From positions 1 through 64,000 of the forward strand of contig CAVWKS010000021.1 of assembly GCA_963755635.1 (NCBI GenBank): a stretch of DNA of 64,000 bases, in the 5' to 3' direction. This document shows positions 56,514 to 64,000 of this stretch, piece by piece (positions within the stretch are counted from its first letter, which is position 1; each line of letters opens with the position of its first letter). Below the pieces are notes generated by a model, which did no database searches, was not told the DNA's origin, and saw nothing but the letters and a program-made list of their open reading frames with translations. Source of the stretch: AC-32 sp963755635 (GTDB lineage Bacteria; Actinomycetota; Thermoleophilia; Gaiellales; Gaiellaceae). Made by a program: the position numbers and the translations under genes.

Positions 56514-57823
56514 GCACGCGCCGACTGCACGGCGCCGGCGACCTCGTCCACCTCGGCGTCGGTCAGCGTGCGGCAGTCGAGCAGCAGGCGGCCGTCGCGG
56601 ATCACGCCGACGACAGGCGGGTCGCCCGCGCGCAGCGGGGCAGCGAGCTCCTCCTCGACGGCGCAGGCGTAGCTCGGCAGCTCCGTGAGCGGCAGCGCTC
56701 CGCCGCCGACGCGTCCGACCGTCTCCTCGACCTCGCCGCCGGCCGCCTCGGCCAGCCGTTCGGCCCGCGCCCGGACCGCCTCGGCCGGCTCGTTCAGCAT
56801 CCGCAGCACCGGCACTTCGCGCGCGGCTCGTTCCGGTTCGAGGTAGAGCCCAAGCGTCCCTTCGAGCGCCGCCAGCGTCAGCTTGTCCGCGCGCAGCGCG
56901 CGCTGGAGCGGGTGCCGGCGCAGCTGCTCGACGAGGTCGGCGCGCCCGACGACGATCCCGGCCTGCGGCCCGCCGAGCAGCTTGTCCCCCGAGAAGCAGA
57001 CGAGGTCTGCCCCTGCCGCGAGGCTCTCGCGGGCGGTCGGCTCATCACCTAGTAACAGACTGTTACTCGGAAAGAGCGCCCCGGAGCCAAGGTCGTCCAC
57101 GAGTGGGAGCTCGTGCCGTTGAGCGACCGTGGCGAGCTCGGGCACGGATGGGTGCTCGGTGAACCCGACCACGCGGAAGTTCGACTGGTGCACGCGGAGC
57201 AGGACGGCGGTCTCGGGCCCGATCGCGCGCTCGTAGTCGGCCGCGCGTGTCCGGTTGGTCGTACCGACTTCGCGCAGGCGCGCGCCCGAGCGGGCGAGCA
57301 CGTCCGGGATCCGGAAGCCGTCGCCGATCTCGATCAGCTCGCCGCGGGAGACGAGAACCTCGCGGCCCTCAGCGAGCGCGGCCAGGGCGAGCAGCACGGC
57401 CGCGGCGTTGTTGTTGACGACGAGCGCGGCCTCCGCGCCGGTCAGCCGGCGCAGGATCGACGCGACGTGGTCCTGCCGCGAGCCGCGCGCTCCCGCCGAG
57501 AGGTCGTACTCGAGGTTCGAGTAGCTGCGGCCGATCTCGAGCGCGCGCTCGAGCGCGGCCTCGGGAAGCGGGGCGCGGCCGAGGTTCGTGTGCACGATCA
57601 CGCCCGTCGCGTTCAGCACGCGCCGCAGACTCGGCTCGCGGGCCGTCGCGAGCTCCTTCAGCGCGCGCTCGCCGAGGTCTCCGGGGTCGTGGCCGGCCCT
57701 GATCTCTTCGCGCGCACGCACGAGAGCGCTCCTCGCCGCCTCGACCGCCAGCGCCGGCGGCTCGCCGGCCAGGCGCTCGTCGCGGGCAAGCTCATCGACG
57801 GAGGGCAGGTCGCGAAGCTCCAT
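56510..57823 (-). CDS. selA: L-seryl-tRNA(Sec) selenium transferase
   Basis: 437 residues. SelA converts seryl-tRNA-Sec to selenocysteyl-tRNA using selenophosphate and PLP. An N-terminal tRNA-binding region (LPSVDELARDERL) precedes the PLP fold: VLNATGVIVHTNLGRAPLPE, in part, VNNNAAAVLLAL, ISRGELIEIG-like VSRGELIEIGDGFRIPD and FSGDKLLGGPQAGI with PLP Lys281. RHPLQRALRADKLTLAALEGTL follows, in part. A short AT-rich patch with TTA and CTA codons sits near residue 255. It heads the selA-methyltransferase-selB operon. Confidence 0.97.
   Translation of the reverse strand: MELRDLPSVDELARDERLAGEPPALAVEAARSALVRAREEIRAGHDPGDLGERALKELATAREPSLRRVLNATGVIVHTNLGRAPLPEAALERALEIGRSYSNLEYDLSAGARGSRQDHVASILRRLTGAEAALVVNNNAAAVLLALAALAEGREVLVSRGELIEIGDGFRIPDVLARSGARLREVGTTNRTRAADYERAIGPETAVLLRVHQSNFRVVGFTEHPSVPELATVAQRHELPLVDDLGSGALFPSNSLLLGDEPTARESLAAGADLVCFSGDKLLGGPQAGIVVGRADLVEQLRRHPLQRALRADKLTLAALEGTLGLYLEPERAAREVPVLRMLNEPAEAVRARAERLAEAAGGEVEETVGRVGGGALPLTELPSYACAVEEELAAPLRAGDPPVVGVIRDGRLLLDCRTLTDAEVDEVAGAVQSARA
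57051..57067. repeat. 17-base palindrome with rare codons inside selA
   Basis: AGTAACAG-A-CTGTTACT, perfect 8-bp arms, in a GC-rich coding region. On the coding strand it gives AGT AAC AGT CTG TTA CTA, codons that are otherwise very rare here. Confidence 0.6.
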
Positions 57824-57858
57824 TTCAACCAGTGTAGGCCGTGGCTACACTCGGGGCC

Positions 57859-58674
57859 GTGAACGCGACCCGCCTCAGCGTCGCCGGTCTCGCTGTGCTC
57901 GGCTGCGTGCTCGCCGCGAGCGCTTTCGGGGCCACCCGCGCGAACGGAATCGGCCGGATGACGGCGACGCCGAACATTCTCTACGCGGGCACGACCGGCA
58001 ACGACCTCACGTTCACTTTCACGGCCGACTCGTCGTCCCTGCGCGGCCAGACGCTCGTCGAGTTCCCCCGCGGCTGGAGCCCGCCGCAGCGGAGCGACCC
58101 GAGCGCGCCCGGCTACGTCGAGGTCAAGGCAAGCCAGTGCGCTGCCTCGACCAAGATCGCCTCGGTCCGCGTCCGGCGCGTGACGATCGCGACCTCCTGC
58201 AAGCGACACCAGAGCTATCAATTCGTGTACTCGCACGTGGCGGCGCCGCAGCTCACGGCCGACGGATACGTCTTCCTCGTCTCGACGCGCTCGCTCGCGT
58301 CCGGCAAGAAGTCGAAGTTCCGGCCGCTGCTGCCCGGCAAGCAGCCGGTGGTCAAGGTCCGCGGCGGCGTGGAGGCCGGCCTGATCGTCCAGACGACGAG
58401 CGTGGCCACGGTGGGCACGGCTTTCAGCGTCACGGTGCGCGCCGTCGACGCCTACGGCAACAACGCCTATCCGTACACCGGCACCGTCGAGCTGGCGAGC
58501 AGCGACCCGGCCGCGACGATGCCCGGCCCCTACACCCTGGTCCCGGCCGACGTCGCGCAGCACACGTTCCCGGGGGCGATCCTCCGCACGACGGGGACGC
58601 AGACGATCACCGCGACCGACTCGAACGGGCTGAGCGCGACGAGCCCGCCGATCACGGTCGTCCCTCCCTCCTAG
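57859..58674 (+). CDS. Secreted protein with Ig-like C-terminal domain
   Basis: About 271 residues from GTG 57859; GTG 57841 is the longer choice. Signal peptide ATRLSVAGLAVLGCVLAASAFG, in part. The middle is beta-rich with a cysteine pair (ASQCAAST, ATSCKRHQ). From about residue 180 an Ig-like/bacterial-surface domain follows: VTVRAVDAYGNNAYPYTGTVEL, in part, and TITATDSNGLSATSPPITV. Extracellular, perhaps adhesive. It is divergent from selA. Confidence 0.75.
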   Translation: MNATRLSVAGLAVLGCVLAASAFGATRANGIGRMTATPNILYAGTTGNDLTFTFTADSSSLRGQTLVEFPRGWSPPQRSDPSAPGYVEVKASQCAASTKIASVRVRRVTIATSCKRHQSYQFVYSHVAAPQLTADGYVFLVSTRSLASGKKSKFRPLLPGKQPVVKVRGGVEAGLIVQTTSVATVGTAFSVTVRAVDAYGNNAYPYTGTVELASSDPAATMPGPYTLVPADVAQHTFPGAILRTTGTQTITATDSNGLSATSPPITVVPPS

Positions 58675-59373
58675 TTACTGCGCGTCGGCCTTCTCGGGCT
58701 CGGCCGGCATCGCGGCGCAGCGGCGCCCGTAGCAGTCGACGATCGTCTCGACCGCGGCGTCCGGCTCGTCGGTGAGATGGAGCAGCTCCAGGTCGTCCGG
58801 CGAGACCATGCCCTGGGCGAGCGCGTGCGTCCCGATCCAGTTGACGAGCGGCGCCCAGTAGGCCGAGTCGAAGAGGACGACGGGGAAGTGGAGCACCTTC
58901 CCGGTCTGGATCAGCGTGAGCGACTCGAACAGCTCGTCGAGCGTCCCGAAGCCGCCCGGGAAGATGACGAAGCCCTCCGCCGCCTTCACGAACATCGTCT
59001 TGCGCGCGTAGAAGTGCTTGAACGTCAGCGCGATGTCGAGGTACGGGTTCACGTGCTGCTCGTGCGGCAGCTCGATGTTGAAGCCGACCGAGAGGCCGCC
59101 ACCCTCGCGCGCGCCGCGGTTTGCGGCCTCCATCACGCCGGGCCCTCCGCCGGTCACGATCGCGAAGCCGGCCTCGGCGAGCCGCCGCGCGACGTCGCGC
59201 GCCTCGGCGTACGCCGGATGCTCCTCGCCGACGCGCGCCGACCCGAAGATCGAGATAGCCGGGCCGCCGATGCGCTCGGCCGCCTCGAAGCCCTGCAGGA
59301 ACTCGTCCGCGATCCGGGCGACGTGGCCGGCGAGGTCGCCGTCGCGGCGCTCGAGGAGCCGCTGGTCTTCCAC
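58675..59373 (-). CDS. LOG-family nucleotide phosphoribohydrolase
   Basis: 232 residues from GTG 59373. Rossmann fold with AISIFGSARVGEEHPAYAEA in part, FAIVTGGGPGVMEAANRGARE in part, and the LOG signature VIFPGGFGTLDELFE. These enzymes release ribose 5-phosphate from nucleoside monophosphates (AMP or cytokinin nucleotides); in bacteria many are described as 'Rossmann fold TIGR00730'. The catalytic Arg and Glu regions are both present. Its start shares a base with the M50 stop. Confidence 0.9.
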   Translation of the reverse strand: MEDQRLLERRDGDLAGHVARIADEFLQGFEAAERIGGPAISIFGSARVGEEHPAYAEARDVARRLAEAGFAIVTGGGPGVMEAANRGAREGGGLSVGFNIELPHEQHVNPYLDIALTFKHFYARKTMFVKAAEGFVIFPGGFGTLDELFESLTLIQTGKVLHFPVVLFDSAYWAPLVNWIGTHALAQGMVSPDDLELLHLTDEPDAAVETIVDCYGRRCAAMPAEPEKADAQ

Positions 59374-60188
59374 TAGAACGCGCGCGGCACGTGGGTCGCG
59401 TGCATGCCGACGACGAGCGCGGCGGCGAGGCCGAAGTAGACGAGCCCGAGCCCCAGCCGGCGGTGCGGCTCGACGCGGTAGTACGCCTGTGCCTGCGGCA
59501 GGCGGCGGGCCTGCCAGCGGTGCCAGATCTCGCTGGCGGAGACGAGCAGGATCAGAATCAGGATCGGGTTCGGCCGGTAGACGACGAGCGCCACGAGCCC
59601 GGCCACGCCCAGGAACCACATTCCCGGGTGGAGCGCCGCCGCGACGCGGCCGCCGTCGAGCGGGCTCACCGGGATCAGGTTGAAGAGGTTGATGAAGAAG
59701 CCGAGGAACGCGATCGCCTTGAGCGAGCGGGAGTCATAGGCGACGCCGACCGCGTAGACGGCCAGTGCGCCGAGCGAGCCGAGCAGCGGGCCGGCGATTC
59801 CGATCCTGGCCTCGCGCCAGGCGTCCTCGGGCAGCTGCTTCATCGTGATCAGCGCGCCCATGAACGGGATGAACATCGGCGCCGACACGGGCAGGCCTTG
59901 CCGTCTCGCCTCGAGCACGTGACCCATCTCGTGCACGAACAGCAGCACGATCAGCCCGATCCCGAACGCCCAGCCGCCGATCCAGACGTAGACCGCGGCC
60001 GAGACGAACATCGTCCAGAGGAACTTGAACTTCAGCAGGACGACGCCGAACTTGGCGAGGAAGGCCCCGACGGCGACGAACGGGGCCCAGATCTTGCGCG
60101 CGAGCGCCTTCCAGCCCGGCTCGGGCTGGATCGGCTCGTAGTCGCGGAAACCAGGCTCGAGCTCGGGCGGCGTGTAGAGCTGGCTCAC
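59373..60188 (-). CDS. Site-2 protease-like (M50) membrane metalloprotease
   Basis: 271 residues from GTG 60188. It has four to six membrane helices with the zinc site LLFVHEMGHVLEARRQGLPV (HExxH) and the second motif FNLIPVSPLDGGRVAAAL (NPxDGG-type). These enzymes cut transmembrane proteins, typically anti-sigma factors; here no PDZ domain is inserted. A cytoplasmic N-terminus of about 35 residues precedes. It is coupled to the LOG gene. Confidence 0.88.
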   Translation of the reverse strand: MSQLYTPPELEPGFRDYEPIQPEPGWKALARKIWAPFVAVGAFLAKFGVVLLKFKFLWTMFVSAAVYVWIGGWAFGIGLIVLLFVHEMGHVLEARRQGLPVSAPMFIPFMGALITMKQLPEDAWREARIGIAGPLLGSLGALAVYAVGVAYDSRSLKAIAFLGFFINLFNLIPVSPLDGGRVAAALHPGMWFLGVAGLVALVVYRPNPILILILLVSASEIWHRWQARRLPQAQAYYRVEPHRRLGLGLVYFGLAAALVVGMHATHVPRAF

Positions 60189-60283
60189 CGACTCATCGTA
60201 GCGATGGAAGAACCCGTGACCCCTGTGCCGTCCTGTGGACAAGAGACGATCTGGTCTCGCCGTCGACCGGAAGGGATTTGACC

Positions 60284-61138
60284 ATGTCTAGGAAATTCGG
60301 GCGCTTCCTGCGCCACAACACGATCGCGCTGATCGCACTCTTCTTCGCGCTGGCCGGAACGACGTTCGCCGCGGCGAACGCGTTGCCGCGGAACAGCGTC
60401 GGCACGAAGCAACTGAAGAAGAACGCCGTCACCAGCGTGAAGATCAAGAACAACCAGGTAACCGGCGCCGACGTGAAGGAGTCGAGCCTCGGGAAGGTGC
60501 CGTTGGCGACGAACGCCGACCATGCCACGAGCGCCGACAGCGCGACCAGCGCGACGAACGACAACGCGACCAACGCGACCAACGCAGCGAACGCCGACAC
60601 GGTCGGTGGACTGCACCCGAACGACTTCGGCAGAGTCGGATGGGCGAAGACGCTCTACGGCGGCGGGACCCTGCCCGAGGCCGGACAGGGAACGGGGCTC
60701 GGTAACGCCCGAACCGTCGGAACGGTCGCCATCACGCCGGGTGGGGCCGCCGGCGGAACACAGTTCGTCAGCCTCCACGGCAAGCTCGGTCTCTACACAA
60801 ACTCCACCTTCGCCTCGTACTGCCCTGCCGATGACTTCTGTGGCTGGCGGCCGGAGCTCGTCGACAACGCCACCTCAACCGTGCTCGACGATGCGATCTG
60901 GCGACCGCGCGCCAATAACGACGCCAACACGATCAGCCTCGAGGCCGTCGTTCCGGCCCCGGCCCAGACCGCGAGGACCTACTCGATGAAGATCTGGTAC
61001 GAAGGAACCTTCGCGACCGGAACCTTCACCAAGTATGACTTCTCGCTCGTCGCCGAGACCTCACCCTTCGGAAGCCAGGGTGGGAACATCTTGGGCCCTA
61101 GCGGAAGGCTCAGCCAGAGCTCGAGCTCGACTCGCTGA
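60284..61138 (+). CDS. Secreted repeat protein of the NSVGTKQLKKNAV type
   Basis: 284 residues from ATG 60284. Signal peptide at 12-33 (HNTIALIALFFALAGTTFAAA, in part). Residues 36-65 carry short imperfect repeats (NSVGTKQLKKNAVTSVKIKN, NQVTGADVKESSLG), then an Ala/Asn/Thr-rich stretch (ADSATSATNDNATNATNAAN) and a beta-rich C-terminal half with one Cys pair (YCPADDFCGW). Many paralogues occur in Thermoleophilia genomes. A pectin-lyase-like or pilus-like surface role is possible; none is shown. Confidence 0.8.
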   Translation: MSRKFGRFLRHNTIALIALFFALAGTTFAAANALPRNSVGTKQLKKNAVTSVKIKNNQVTGADVKESSLGKVPLATNADHATSADSATSATNDNATNATNAANADTVGGLHPNDFGRVGWAKTLYGGGTLPEAGQGTGLGNARTVGTVAITPGGAAGGTQFVSLHGKLGLYTNSTFASYCPADDFCGWRPELVDNATSTVLDDAIWRPRANNDANTISLEAVVPAPAQTARTYSMKIWYEGTFATGTFTKYDFSLVAETSPFGSQGGNILGPSGRLSQSSSSTR

Positions 61139-61168
61139 TTCGGCTCGGATCAACGCGCGTAGTCACAA

Positions 61169-61210
61169 GTGCCAGGCCTTGCGCTCACGCACGAGCGCAA
61201 GGCCTGGCAC
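61169..61210. repeat. Perfect 18-bp inverted repeat
   Basis: GTGCCAGGCCTTGCGCTC, a 6-base loop, and the exact complement. It lies 30 bases after the 60284 gene and just before the truncated moaE. It could be a terminator for both convergent genes or a REP-like unit; no T-run is seen. Confidence 0.6.
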
Positions 61211-61224
61211 CGTCTTGTCGCTGA

Positions 61225-61479
61225 TCACGAGCCGCGGCCGATCCACTCCTCGCCGCCCTCGTAGACCTCCTTCTTCCAGAGCGGCACCGTCTCCTTGAGC
61301 GTGTCGATCGCCTCGCGGCACGCTTCCAGCGCCGCCTGGCGGTGCGGTGCCGAGACGGCGATCACGACGCTCGCCTCGCCGATGTCCAGGCGGCCGACCC
61401 GGTGGTGGATCGCGACCGCGCAGAGCTCGTGGCGCTCCTGCAGGTCGGCGGCGAGCTTCGCCATCACCTCCTCGGCCAT
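61225..61479 (-). pseudogene. Truncated duplicate of the moaE end
   Basis: 84 residues from ATG 61479, almost identical to the last 84 residues of the MoaD-MoaE protein at 62892 (differences at only two positions, as in VGRLDIGE for VGRLEIGE and ALEACRE for ALAACRE). The DNA match spans about 315 bases and stops abruptly near 61540. The MoaE catalytic Lys region (LKETVPLWKKE) is kept, but the N-terminal part is missing, so it is probably non-functional or only a binding partner. Confidence 0.75.
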
Positions 61480-61590
61480 CTCGGCGTAGGCCTCGTACTC
61501 GAGGTGCGTCCCCTCGCGGCCGCGCGACTGCCGGGACGCATGGCGGCGGGGGTTCGGCCCCGCCGCCTTGGCTTACCGGGCGCCGCGGGG

Positions 61591-61606
61591 GACCCGTCCC
61601 TCGTTC
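61591..61606. repeat. Copy 3 of the GAACGAGGGACG intergenic motif
   Basis: GACCCGTCCCTCGTTC on plus, identical to the copy at 881-896 over 16 bases. It lies between the truncated moaE (minus) and the subtilase (plus). Confidence 0.45.
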
Positions 61607-61647
61607 CAGGGTGCTCGATCGACTGATGCCCTCCGATAGCGCCATGT

Positions 61648-62891
61648 GTGAGCGCCGTCGCCCGGGCGCTCTGTGCGGCCGCTGCACTCGCCTGCGTCGC
61701 CGCGCCGAGCGCGACCACTGCCCAGAACGCCGCGACGCGGCGGGTCGTCGCCTACCGCTCGGCTGCCCAGCTCACTGAGCTTCAACGCTCTGGCGCGAGG
61801 ATCGTCCGCCGTCTGCCGGCTCTGCATACCGTCGTCGTCGAGACGACCCGGCCGCTCGGTCGCAAGGTCGTCCTGCGCCACGAGCTCTCGGTCGACGAGC
61901 CCGCGCTGCTGAAGACCTACCTGCCGGGCGTCGCCTGGGAGTGGCAGTGGGAGGCAGCGCACCTGGCCGATGTGCCAGACGACGCGCTCCGCGCTGCCGG
62001 GGCCGTCAAGGTCGCGGTGATCGACAGCGGCGCGGACCTGAGCGCGCCCGACGTCGGCGACAAACGGCCCGCGACGTGGAGCGTCCTATCGCGCTCCGGG
62101 AACGTGCGCGACACCCTCGGCCACGGCACGTTCGTCTCCTCGCTCGCCGCGGGGTCGGTCACGAACGGTGTCGGTGTCTCCGGCTTCGGCGGCGACGCGC
62201 AGCTGCTGGTGGTCAAGGCGATCGACCGCCGACGGCTACATCACCGACGTCGACGAGGCGGCCGCGAATCGTCTACGCGGTCCGGCACGGTGCGAAGATC
62301 ATCAATCTCTCGATCGGCGGCGACGAGACTTCGAGCATCGAGCGCCGCGCGATCCGCTGGGCCTCGAGGCACGGCGTCCTGCTCGTCGCGGCGGCCGGCA
62401 ACGAGCACGACCAGGGCAACCCGACCGAGTACCCCGCGGCGCTGCTCCAGCCGGTCGGCTCGCGTGGTGGGGGCGGGATCGGGCTCGCGGTCGGCGCGAC
62501 CTCGATGGACGGCACCCGCGCCTACTTCTCGAACACCGGCTCGTACATCTCGCTTGCCGCGCCCGGCTACAACGTCTTCGCGGCGGAGTCCGGCGACTCG
62601 GACTGGCCGCACGCAAACGTGCCCTGGTACTCGCCCGGCTATTACGGCTGGGCCAGCGGGACGTCGTTCTCCTCGCCGGAGGTCGCCGGGGTCGCCGCGC
62701 TCGTCTGGGGCGTGAACCCGCGGCTGACGGCGCCGCAGGTCGCGTGGGTCCTGAAGCACAGCGCCACCGGCAGCGGCTGGACCCCTCAGCTCGGCTGGGG
62801 CACGCTCAACGCCGCAGCCGCGGTTCAGCTCGCCCGCGTCACGCCGGGCAAGGCACTGCGCCGCGTCGTGCACGTTCGTCGGCGACGCTAG
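61648..62891 (+). CDS. Subtilisin-like (S8) secreted protease, two frameshifts
   Basis: About 413 residues when repaired. GTG start and signal peptide (ALCAAAALACVAAPSATTAQ), a short propeptide-like region to about 115, then the catalytic triad: Asp126 (VIDSGADL), His159 (LGHGTFVSS) and Ser in SGTSFSSPEVAGVAALVWG. Extra bases near 62229 and 62268 break the frame around AIDADGYITDVDEAAAIVYA; removing both gives one continuous domain. All three catalytic residues are intact, so I expect a working enzyme outside the cell. A basic tail (VVHVRRRR) ends it. Confidence 0.8.
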
Positions 62892-63522
62892 TCACGAACC
62901 GCGCCCGATCCACTCCTCGCCGCCCTCGTAGACCTCCTTCTTCCAGAGCGGCACCGTCTCCTTGAGCGTGTCGATCGCCTCGCGGCACGCTGCCAGCGCC
63001 GCCTGGCGGTGCGGCGCCGAGACGGCGATCACGACGCTCGCCTCGCCGATCTCGAGGCGGCCGACGCGGTGGTGGATCGCGACCGCGCAGAGCTCGTGGC
63101 GCTCCTGCAGGTCGGCGGCGAGCTTCGCCATCACCTCCTCGGCCATCTCGGCGTAGGCCTCGTACTCGAGGTGCGTCACCTCGCGGCCGCGCGACTGCCG
63201 GCGCACGGTGCCGGTGAAGGTCGCGATCCCGCCCGCGCGCTCGTCGGCGACCTCGGCGACGACTGCCTCGAGCGAGAGCGGCTCCGTCGGTCACGAGGAA
63301 CGACCCGCCCGAGACCGGCGGGATCAGCGCCACCTCGTCGCCGTCGGCGAGCTCCCGGTCGCGCTCGGCGTACTCGCGGTTCACCGCGTAGAGCAGGCCC
63401 GGCGGCTCCTCCCCGAGGCCGAGCTCGGGCCAGACATCGGCGACAGTCGCCGCCTCGACGTCGCGCTCCGACCAGCCCGCGCGCTCGCGGAGGCCTGCAA
63501 AGAGCTTCACATGCACCGTCAC
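62892..63522 (-). CDS. Fused MoaD-MoaE molybdopterin synthase, frameshifted
   Basis: About 209 residues when repaired, GTG start at 63522. Residues 1-80 are MoaD (VTVHVKLFAGLRERAGWSE, ALIPPVSGGSFLVTD). The usual GG end is not free but inside the fusion (SGGSFLVTD). MoaE follows: IATFTGTVRRQSRGREVTHLEYEAYAEMA in pieces, HHRVGRLEIGE, APHRQAALAACREAIDTLK in part, VPLWKKE with the catalytic Lys. One extra G near 63288 separates the halves. MoaX of mycobacteria has the same D-E fusion. It makes molybdopterin from precursor Z. Confidence 0.82.
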
Positions 63523-63541
63523 GACGTGAAACCTTAGGCGC

Positions 63542-64000
63542 ATGGAGCTCAGGATCGAGCCCGTTCGCAGCGACGCCGACCTCGAGGCGATGGTCGACGT
63601 CTGCCGCCTCGTCAGGCCCGAGTCGTTTCCGGCCGCCGAGAACCTGCGGCACAACCTCGAGGCGAAGAAACATCTCGAGTACCTCGTCGCGCGGCTCGGC
63701 GACGAGCCCGTCTCGTGCGCCTTCGTCGAGCCCCGAGGGTCGCTCGCCGCCGGCGACGTCGCGGTCGTTCCCGCGCGGCGTGGCCAGGGCGTCGGCTCGG
63801 CGGTCCTCGCGGAGGTCTCGCGCCTGGCCCGCGAGCTCGGCAAGGACACGATCCAGGGAGAGGTCAAGCAGAGCGATGCGGAGTCGCGCGCGTACCTCGA
63901 GCGGCGCGGCTTCGCCGCGGTCGGAGCGGAGCAGGCGGTCGTGCTGGAGCTGGACGAGCTCGAGCCGCCCGAGATCGACCCACCGCCGGGAGTGCGAATC
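63542..64000 (+). CDS. GNAT-family acetyltransferase, runs off the window
   Basis: 153 residues visible from ATG 63542; no stop before the end. It reads MELRIEPVRSDADLEAMVDV, then YLVARLGDEPVSCAFVEPRG and the acetyl-CoA loop AVVPARRGQGVGSAVLAEVS, followed by ESRAYLERRGFAAVGAEQAV in part. The end (ELEPPEIDPPPGVRI) looks like a linker into a second GNAT domain, as in tandem-GNAT proteins. The substrate is unknown. Confidence 0.8.
   Translation, partial: MELRIEPVRSDADLEAMVDVCRLVRPESFPAAENLRHNLEAKKHLEYLVARLGDEPVSCAFVEPRGSLAAGDVAVVPARRGQGVGSAVLAEVSRLARELGKDTIQGEVKQSDAESRAYLERRGFAAVGAEQAVVLELDELEPPEIDPPPGVRI

Overview
The window is very GC-rich DNA with dense, overlapping genes. It looks like a chromosome segment of a deep-branching actinobacterium, most probably class Thermoleophilia (Solirubrobacterales or Gaiellales). 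The reasons are a small-type PurL with separate PurS and PurQ, frequent GTG starts, many VOC, cupin, GNAT and DMT-transporter genes, and a secreted protein (60284-61138) with the 'NSVGTKQLKKNAV...KIKN' repeat region that I associate with that class. The lineage is an inference.

Layout. 1-6.0 kb: minus-strand purine genes (purM running off the left edge, purF, purL) with a few small genes. 6.0-27.8 kb: a mixed accessory stretch with DMT and MFS exporters, four VOC proteins, cupins, chrA, an ECF sigma factor with a membrane partner, a glutaredoxin/GNAT-CDGSH redox cluster, a damaged class III cyclase/ATPase gene, an Erm/KsgA-type rRNA methyltransferase and a GGDEF protein. 27.8-36.4 kb: purQ-purS-purC-purB-GNAT-purE-purD as one overlapping minus-strand operon, then a plus-strand fdhD-mobA-methyltransferase operon, then purA. 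36.4-40.4 kb: dnaB and a rpsF-ssb-rpsR-rplI block in which S6 and L9 carry long acidic tails. 40.4-49.1 kb: a cell-wall amidase, an esterase, a DUF72 protein, a TGS GTPase, and a three-gene PAS/histidine-kinase operon with a decayed tandem copy of its first PAS unit. 49.6-57.8 kb: the selenocysteine locus: tRNA-Sec, selB, an O-methyltransferase and selA, plus an orphan SdhA/FrdA gene lying between tRNA-Sec and a second tRNA-Sec-like 3' fragment. 57.8-64 kb: secreted proteins, a LOG protein, an M50 protease, a subtilase, and a fused MoaD-MoaE gene with a nearby partial copy.

How the genes fit together. PurF, L, Q, S, M, E, D, C, B and A cover most of de novo AMP synthesis. SelA, SelB and tRNA-Sec give UGA recoding. 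FdhD, MobA and MoaDE belong to molybdenum-cofactor and formate-dehydrogenase maturation, so a Mo/Sec formate dehydrogenase elsewhere in the genome is the expected client. I saw no selenoprotein, selD, integrase, transposase, CRISPR array or rRNA here.

Caution. At least a dozen conserved genes contain single-base frameshifts, mostly insertions, including purM, purL, purD, the MoaDE fusion and an otherwise complete subtilase. Essential genes are unlikely to be dead all at once, so most are probably sequence or assembly errors. Coordinates and lengths of those genes are for the repaired reading.
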